Below, one piece after another: positions 39,401-48,400 of a stretch of 64,000 bases of DNA; positions within the stretch are counted from its first letter, which is position 1, and every line of letters starts with the position of its first letter. The position numbers and the translations under genes are program-made. A model generated the notes under the pieces. The model was given only the letters and a program-made list of their open reading frames with translations, had not been told where the DNA came from and made no database searches. Source of the DNA: Planctomycetia bacterium (GTDB lineage Bacteria > Planctomycetota > Planctomycetia > Pirellulales > PNKZ01); assembly GCA_021413845.1 (NCBI GenBank), contig JAIOPP010000034.1:1-64000 (forward strand). Direction: 5' to 3'.

Positions 39401-42400
39401 CGCCTCGACCGGCGCAGCCATGGGAACCGCGCGGCGCGGCGTCCGCCCGAAGGTCGGCTACTTGTTCACCGGCCAAGGCTCGCAATACGCCGGCATGACG
39501 CGCGGGCTCTACGAAACGCAACCGGTCTTCCGTCGCGCGCTCGACGATTGCGATCAGATCCTTCGCCCGTTGCTGCAACGCTCGCTCACTTCCGTGCTCT
39601 ACGGCGTCTCGGTCGATCCCTCGACGATCGATCAAACGGCTTACACGCAGCCGGCGTTGTTCTCGGTCGAATACGCCACGGCCCGCCTGTGGGAGTCGTG
39701 GGGCTTGCGGCCGGATGTGGTCATGGGGCATAGCGTCGGCGAGTTCCCCGCGGCGGTGATCGCCGGCGTGATGTCGCTCGAAGATGGTTTGAAACTGATC
39801 GCCGAGCGCGGCCGCCGCATACAAGAATTGCCGTCGCACGGCGCCATGGCGGCGATCATCACGACGGAAGATCGTGTCGTCGAGGCACTCGAAGGCTACG
39901 GCAAGCGGCTCTCGATCGCCGCGGTCAACTCGCCGGAGCAGATCGTCATCTCGGGCGATGAAGATGCCGTGCATGAAGTGATGACGCGATTCCAGTCCGA
40001 CGGCGTGATGTGCCAACAGTTGACCGTGTCGCATGCGTTTCACTCGACGCACCTCGAGCCGATGCTCGACGGCTTCGAGCGTTTTGCGCAAGGGATCGTG
40101 TACCACGAACCGCAGATCGGCCTGATCTCAAACGTGACGGGCCGCGCGTTCCAGCCTGGCGAGAAGCCGAACGCGCGCTATTGGCGCGACCACGTTCGGG
40201 GCTGTGTCCGCTTCGCCGCCGGCGTGAAGGCGATGGCCGCGACCGGTTGCGAAATCTTCATCGAAGTCGGACCGGCACCGATTCTTACCGGCATGGGTCG
40301 CAAATGCCTGCCGGAGAATAAGGGGCTTTGGCTCCCGTCGTTGCGCAAGGGGCAAGACGATTGGAAGACGATTCTCGCGGCGCTCGCCGCCTTGCATGTG
40401 CGCGGCGTGGCGATCGATTGGCGCGGCTTCGACCGCGATTATCGTCGCTCGCGCGTCGTGCTGCCGACGTATCCGTTCCAGCGCAGTCGCTATTGGATCG
40501 AAATCGATAAAGACGCCGGCGACGAGCAGGCCGCGCCTGCGAAAACCGCCTCGCCGCTGGCGCTCGCTGCCGGCGATGCGAAGCAGCCGCTGTTAGGCAA
40601 TCGCGTGCCGTCGGCATTGTCGATGACGCAGTTCCTTTCGGAACTGAGCATTCGCCGGCTGCCGTATTTCAAAGACCATGTGATTCAGGGTTCGATCGTG
40701 CTGCCGGGCGCGGCGTATCTCGAGCTTGGTCTCGAAGCGGCCGACGAACTGTTCGGCCCCGGCGCGCATGTCGCCGAGGACGTGAGCTTTCAGCAAGCGC
40801 TGTTCCTGTCCGACTCGAAGCCGCACGCGTTGCAAGTCGTCGTGTCGCCCGAGGTGGCCGGCCACGCTTCCTATCAGGTCTTCCAACTCGCGCCGGGCAA
40901 CGACCCCAAGGCGGGTTGGGCGCTGCATGCCGGCGGCTCGTTGCGGCGTGCCTCGGCGAAAGACGAGGCACCGTTTGCTCCCGCGAAGCCGGTGCTCGAA
41001 ATCGCGCCGACGCTGGAAGAGTATCTCGACCAGGCCGAGTGTTATCGCCGGTTGCGAGCCCGCAGTTTGGAATATGGGCCGACGTTCCAAGTGTTGAAGC
41101 AGGTCTGGCGCTCGCAGGGGGAAGTCGTCGCCGAGTTGCAGATTCCCGCGGGAATCGCCGCGGGCATCGATGCCTATCGGGTTCATCCGGCCTTGCTCGA
41201 CGGTTGCTTCCATGCCGTCGCGGCGGCCGTGCCCGACGTTTGGGCTCCGGCCGGCAGCGGCGAAAGCTATCTGCCGATGGGTGCCGAAAGCATTCGCGTG
41301 TTCGGCAAGATGCAAGGCAAGCTCTACGCCTATGCAGTGATGCAGCCCGAGGATGAATCGCCGAATCATGAAAACCTGAAGGGCTCGTTCATCTTGCAGA
41401 ACGAGCAAGGGGAACCGCTGCTCGAAGTCGTCGGGCTCAAGCTCCGCAAAGTCGGTCGCCGTGCCGACGAAAGCAATCGGGGCACCGAATGGCTGTATCA
41501 AACGAATTGGCTCGCCGCCGACTTGCCGATGTCGCCGGCCGAAGCGATCAAGAACATTCAAACGCGCGGCGGCGAATGGCTGATCTTGGCCGATGCGCAA
41601 GGCTTCGGCCGTAAGCTCGCCGACCGACTCGTGTTGCTCGGCCAAAAGCCGATCGTCGTCACGGCCGACGCGCTCGGCGCCGCGGGTCCGGATGCCGTGC
41701 GCAATCTACCGGCGGAAAAGTTTCCCGGCAACCGTCCGCAATGCCGCGGCATCATTCATCTCTGGAGCCTCGATTGTCGCGATGCCGACGATCTAGACTC
41801 CGCTGCCCTCACGGCCGCCGAAGCGCTCGCTTGCGAGAGCCTCGTCGACCTCGTGCAAGGGGCAGGCAAAGTCCATTGGGGCGAGCAGCCGAAGCTCTAC
41901 GTGATCACACGCGGCGCACAACTGACGACCGGCGTGGGATCGCCGGCCGCGAAAGTCGGCGTGGCGCAGTCGATGGCTTGGGGCCTGGGACGCGTGCTCG
42001 CCGTCGAAGCTCCCGAGTTCGGGACGACTCTCTTCGACTTCGACGCCGCCGCTGAAGCTTCCGTCGATGATGCCGTGGCGCAGCTCTTGGCCGATATCGG
42101 CGCTCGTCAGGCCGAGCAGCAAGTCGCCTACCGCGACGGCCGTCGCTATGTGCCGCGCCTCGCGCGGGCCGATGCCGGGCTGTTGGCTTCCGGGGACGAA
42201 GAAACGAAGGGCGCAGCGTTGACGGTGCCGCGCGGCGAGCCGTTCCGCTTGGAGTTCTCGGCTCCCGGCAGCTTGGATCGCTTGCGCTTGCGAACCTTCG
42301 CGCGCTCGTCACCAGGGCCCGACGAAGTCGAGATCGAGGTCGGCGCGACCGGCTTGAACTTCAGCGATGTGTTGAAGGTGATGGGGCTCTATCCCGGCCT

Positions 42401-45400
42401 CAGCGGCGGTGTCGTGCCGATGGGGATCGAGTGCGGTGGGCGCATCGCGGCGGTCGGCGCGAACGTCACGGCGTGGAAAGTCGGCGATCCGGTCGTCGGC
42501 ATTGCGCCGTTCTGCTTCGCCTCGCATGCCACGACGAGCGCGCTCGCCGTCGCAAAGAAGCCGGAATATCTGACCGACGAAGAAGCGGCGACCATTCCGA
42601 TCGCCTTCCTCACCGCCTACTACGGCCTCGTCGAACTCGCCGACATTCAACCGGGCGAACGGGTGTTGATTCACGCCGGAGCCGGCGGTGTCGGCCTCGC
42701 GGCGGTGCAGGTTTGTCAGCGTTACGGTGCCGAGATCTTCGCCACCGCCGGGAGCGACGCGAAGCGCGACTTCCTCCGCTCGCTCGGCGTGAAGCATGTG
42801 TTCGACTCGCGCAGCTTGGAGTTCGGCGAGCAGATCATGGCCGTGACGAACGGCGAAGGAATCGACGTCGTACTGAATTCGCTCCCGGGCGAAGCGATTC
42901 CGACGAGCTTCGGCGTGTTGCGCGCCTACGGAAGGTTCTTGGAAATCGGCAAGACCGATATCTACATGAACCGCTCGCTCGGCATGTATCCGTTCCACAA
43001 CAACCTTTCGTTCCACGCGATCGATCTCGATCGGATGTTGCGCCAAAAGCCGCAGCTCGTGCATCAGATGTTCGTCGCCTTGATGGACGACTTCGCCGAG
43101 CGCCGCTACCGCCCGCTGCCGAAGACCGTCTTCCCGATCGCCGAGGTCGTCGGCTCGTACCGCTACATGCAGCAGCGGAAGAACACGGGCAAGGTGATCG
43201 TTTCGGTAGCCGACAAATCGGCCGATGCCGTGGCAACGTCGAACCGGAAGCAACTGATTCGAGGCGACGGCTCGTATCTCATCTCCGGCGGGCTCGGCGC
43301 GCTCGGCCTGGAGCTCGCGAAGTGGCTGGCCCGATCCGGCGCGAAGAGTTTGCTCTTGATGGGCCGCAGCGATCCGAAAGGTCCGGCCGTCGAAGTGCTC
43401 CGCGAACTGGCCGAGCAAGGGGTCGACGTGCGGCTCTTAAAGGCCGACGTCGCCGACGAGGCCCGACTTTCGCAAACGCTCGCCGAGACGCTTCCGCAGG
43501 TGCCGCCGGTGCGCGGCGTGTTTCATGCCGCCGGCGTGCTCGACGACGCCGCCGTGCTGCAACTCGACCATGCGAAGCTGCATAAAGTGCTCGCGCCGAA
43601 GGTGCAAGGGGCGTGGAATCTCCATCGCGCGACGCTCCAGCAGCCGCTCGAACATTTCGTGTTGTTCTCGTCGATCGCCAGCTTGCTCGGCTCGCCGGGC
43701 CAAGCCAACTACGCGGCCGGCAACGCGTTTCTCGATGGCCTGGCGCAGTACCGCGGCACACGGAAGCTTCCCGTGCTGTCGATCAATTGGGGCCCTTGGG
43801 CCGAAAGCGGCATGGCCGCGCGCAACGCCGACGAAGCGCGCCTAACGGCGATGGGGATGGGCCTGCTCCCGCCGCAGCCGGCGATGCGCGTCTTGGAAAA
43901 GTTGCTGGAGTCGCCGGCGACGAACGTCGGCGTGTTCGAGGTCGACTGGACGAAGCTCGGGGCGACGTACGTCGGCAAAGTGCCGACTTTCTTGCTCGAT
44001 CTCGTCGGCCAAATCAAGAAAGCGAACCGCCAAGAGAACAAGCTCCGCGCCGAGATCATGGCCGCTCCGCGCGAAGCGCGGCACGGGCTGCTCCAGACCT
44101 ACTTCCGCGCTCAACTAGCGCGCGTGATGGAGTTCGATCCGGAAAAGATCGATGTCGAGCAGCCGCTCAATTCGCTCGGCCTCGACTCGTTGATGGTCAT
44201 CGAATTGAAGAACGTGATCGAATCGAGCCTGGAAATCACGTTGCCGATGTCGCGGTTCCTCGAAGGGCCGAGCCTGGCGCAATTGGCCGGTTACGCGCTC
44301 GAATCGCTCGACGAACTCGCCGCCGACACGGACGAAGCCGCGACCACGGCGCTCTCGGAAAGTGCTGCGCCTGCGCAAGTCGAAGTCGGTGCATCCGCTT
44401 CGGCCGCAATGCCGGTAGATGAGCATCGGCCTGCCGCCCGAGCGGATGCGGCAAGCGTTTCCGCTTCGCAGTCGGCTGCTTCGCCGGCCATGCGCGAGAC
44501 CCAAGTCGTGCGCGAATATCCGTTGTCGTACGGCCAGCGAGCCATGTGGTTCGTGCATCAGATCGATCCGGAAAGCTCGGCCTATAACGTCTCCGATTCG
44601 GTGCGGTTCCGCGGGAAGCTCGATCACGATTCGCTCCGGCAAGCGCTGCAGCGCTTGCACGATCGCCATTCGCAATTGCGCGTGACGTTCCACATGGTCG
44701 ACGGCAACGCAGTGCAGCGGATCCATACCGGCGGGGCCGTCGCGCTCGACGTCGTCGATGCCGCTTCGCTCACCGAAGCCCAGTGGCGCAGTCGCCTCTA
44801 CGACGAAGTCCACAAGCCGTTCGATTTGGAAACCGGCCCGGTGTTCCGAGTCGTGTTGTTCCGGCTCTCGGCCGAAGAGCACATCCTGACGTTCATGCTG
44901 CACCATATCGTTTCCGATATGTGGTCGCTCTTGGTTTGCGTCGGCGAGTTCACGGCGTTCTACAAGGCCGAGGTCGAGAAGTCCGTTGCGCCGCTCCCCG
45001 AGCTCAAGACCGACTATGCCGACTTCGTTCGTTGGCAGGCCGATCAGGTGACGGGCAAGTCCGGCGATCGACTCTGGAACTATTGGAAGAACGAGCTTGC
45101 CGGCTCGCTCCCGTCGTTGGATCTGCCGACCGACCGTCCTCGTCCGCCGGTGCAAACCTATCGCGGCGATCTCGAATACATCACGATCGGCGCGGAAACG
45201 GTCGGCCGCTTGCGAGAGCTGAACAAGCAACAGCGCACGACAATGTTCGTGACGCTGATGGCTGCCTACCAGGTCTGGTTGCATCGGCATACGCGCCAGG
45301 AAGATCTCCTCGTCGGCACGGCGACTGCGGGCCGCAACCGTCCGGAGTTCTCGACCGTCGTCGGCGACTTCATCAATCCCGTCGTCATTCGCGGCGACCT

Positions 45401-48400
45401 CTCGGGCAATCCGTCGTTCAACGAATTCCTCGGCAAGATTCGCAAGAAGACGCTCGGCGCATTCGATCATCAAGACTTTCCGCTGCCGCTGTTGGTCGAG
45501 AAGTTGCAGCCGGTTCGCGATCCGAGCCGCACGCCGATCTACCAGACGATGCTCATCCTCCAGCGCGCCCAATCGTCCGGCGATCGCGGCTTGCAGTCGT
45601 TCATGACGGGCCAGGGCGACGGCAGCATGTCGTTCAGCGGCATCTCCGTCGAAGCGCTGGAAGTCGATTTGCACGATGCGCAGTTCGACCTCATGGTCAC
45701 GGCCGTCGAAGCCGGCGACACTATCAACTGCCAGTTCCAATACAATACCGACCTGTTCGATCGGGAAACTGTGCGCCGCATGGTCGCCCGCTTCGCGGTG
45801 CTGCTCGATGCGATCGCCGCCGACCCGAACACGCCGATCGCGCGCTTAAGCGTGCTGGACGACGCCGAGCGCCGGCAAGTCGCCTACGATTGGAACGCGA
45901 CCGCTTCCGACTACCCGCGCCAGGCGACCGTCGCCCGCCTCTTCACCGAGCAAGCCGCGCGGACGCCCGATGCCGTCGCCGTCGTCGGCGAGCATGCAAG
46001 CGTCACGTATGCCGAGCTGAATCGGGCCGCCAATAAAATCGCCCATCATTTGCAAGCCTTAGGCGTCGGGCCCGAGTCGTTGGTCGCGGTCAGCACGGAG
46101 CGCACTCCGCGGATGCTCGCGGCGCTGCTCGGAGTCTGGAAGGCCGGCGGGGCGTATGTGCCGCTCGATCCGAGTTTCCCGGCGCAGCGCTTGGCCTACA
46201 TGTTGGAAAGTTCGCAAGCCGAGGTCTTAGTTACGGAGCGCAACGTTCGCGATTTGCTCCCGGCCTACGACGGTAAGCTCGTCTTGCTCGACGACCACGC
46301 CGCCGAAATCGAGGCCCGCAGCGATGCCGATCCCGCGACCACGGCCGATGCCGAGAACCTGGCTTACGTGCTCTACACGTCCGGTTCGACGGGATTGCCT
46401 AAGGGAGTCGAGATCCCGCAACGAGCGGTCGTCAATTTCCTGACGTCGATGGCGAAGCAGCCCGGCCTCCGGTCGAGCGATGCCGTGCTCGCGATCACGA
46501 CATTGTCGTTCGATATCTCGGTGCTCGAGTTGTATCTGCCGCTCATCGTCGGGGCGAAGGTCGTGTTGGCGACGCGCTCGCAAGCGGCCGATGGCTTATG
46601 GCTGGCCGAGAACATCGCCCGCCGCGAAGTGACGGTCGTGCAAGCGACACCCGCGACCTATCGCTTGCTCGCCGCGGCGGGTTGGCAAGGGGGCGCGAAT
46701 TTGAAGTTGCTGTGCGGCGGCGAAGCGCTGCCGCGCGATCTCGCCGCATGGCTCTTGGAGCGTTCGGCCGAATTGTGGAACGTCTATGGCCCGACGGAAA
46801 CGACCGTCTGGTCGACCGTCGAACGGCTCACTTCGCTCGACGGAACCATCTCAATCGGCCGGCCGATCGACAACACGCAGATTTACATTCTCGACGAGCT
46901 CTCGGAACTGGTTCCTCCCGGCACTCCCGGCGAACTTTGGATCGGCGGCGACGGCGTCGCCCGCGGCTACCGCAATCGCGACGACCTGACGACCGAACGA
47001 TTCGTGCGCGACGTGTTCCGCGAAGAGATCGGCGCCAAGATCTATCGCACCGGCGATGTCGCGCGGCATCTCCCCGACGGGCGGCTCGAATGCCTCGGCC
47101 GTGTCGATCATCAAATCAAGATCCGCGGCTTCCGGATCGAGCTCGGTGAAATCGAAACGGCGCTCGCCGCTCATCCGGCGGTTCGCGTTTGCGTCGTCCA
47201 CACTTATCAGCGCGGCGACGACGTGCAGTTGGTCGCGTACGTGGCGCCGCAAGGGGAGCAACCGACGGTCGCCGACTTGCAGGCCGCGCTGCGAGCCAAG
47301 TTGCCGGAGTATATGGTGCCGGCCGCGTTCGTGTTCCTCGCCGAGTTCCCGCGCACGCCGAACGGCAAGATCGACCGGAAGGCGCTCCCTGCGCCGGATG
47401 CCGCGGCCGGGCGCTCGACCGATTACGTCGCCCCGCGCAACGATTTGGAACGTGAAATCGTCGACGTGTGGCAGCAGGTTTTGAAGAGTGAGCGGATCGG
47501 CGTTCGAGATAATTTCTTCGAGGTCGGCGGTCATTCGCTGCTGGCCGCGCAGCTGGTGTGGAATCTCAGAAGCCGGTACTCGATCGATGTGCCGCTCCGA
47601 AAATTGTTCGAGAACCCGACGGTCGCCGGCATCGCCCGCTTGATCGATCCATCGTTGGAGACGTCGGCAGACGCAGCGAACGTTGCCCACGCCGAGCCGA
47701 AGATCGACTTCGAGGCCGAAGCCCGCCTCGCGCCGGAGATCATGCCGCCGACCGGCAGCCGCGCCGACCTTACGAAAACCGGCCGGATCTTCTTAACCGG
47801 CGGTTCCGGCTTCCTCGGCTCGAGCTTGCTCGCGGAGTTGCTCCAGCGCGACGGCGTCACGATCTACTGCCTCGTGCGCGCGGCGAATTCCACCGATGCG
47901 GCCGCGAAGCTCGCGAAGAACTTCGCGCGCTACGGCCATGCCCACCCGCAGTTTGCCGAACGAGTGATCCCGATCCTCGGCGACTTGGAGCGGCCGTTGT
48001 TCGGGATGACGCGTGAGGTGTTCGACGCCTTAGCCGCCGAGGTCGATGTCGTGCTGCACAACGGCGCGTCGGTGAACCTTGTTTATCCGTATGAGATGCT
48101 GAAGTCGGTCAACGTCGGTGGCACGCAAGAAGCCTTGCGGTTCGCGTGTGCGGTTCGCCCGAAGCCGTTTCATTTCGTCTCGACGTTCTCCGTCTACCAT
48201 TCGACGGAATTGCTCCGCGCGACGGAAGTCTTCGAGTCGGATCCGTTGCCGACTTGCGAATCGCTCCACGGCGGCTATCACCGGACGAAATGGGTCGGCG
48301 AGCGGATGGTGGAAGAAGCCCGACGTCGCGGTTTGCCCGTCGCCATCTATCGCCCGGGCCGAATCACCGGCGACAGCCGAACCGGCAGCGCCAATCGAGA

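Noticed and set aside
41511-42233. A second active ketoreductase before the ER domain
   Set aside because: The segment lacks the glycine-rich NADPH site and the Ser-Tyr pair; it matches the structural KR half found in fully reducing modules.
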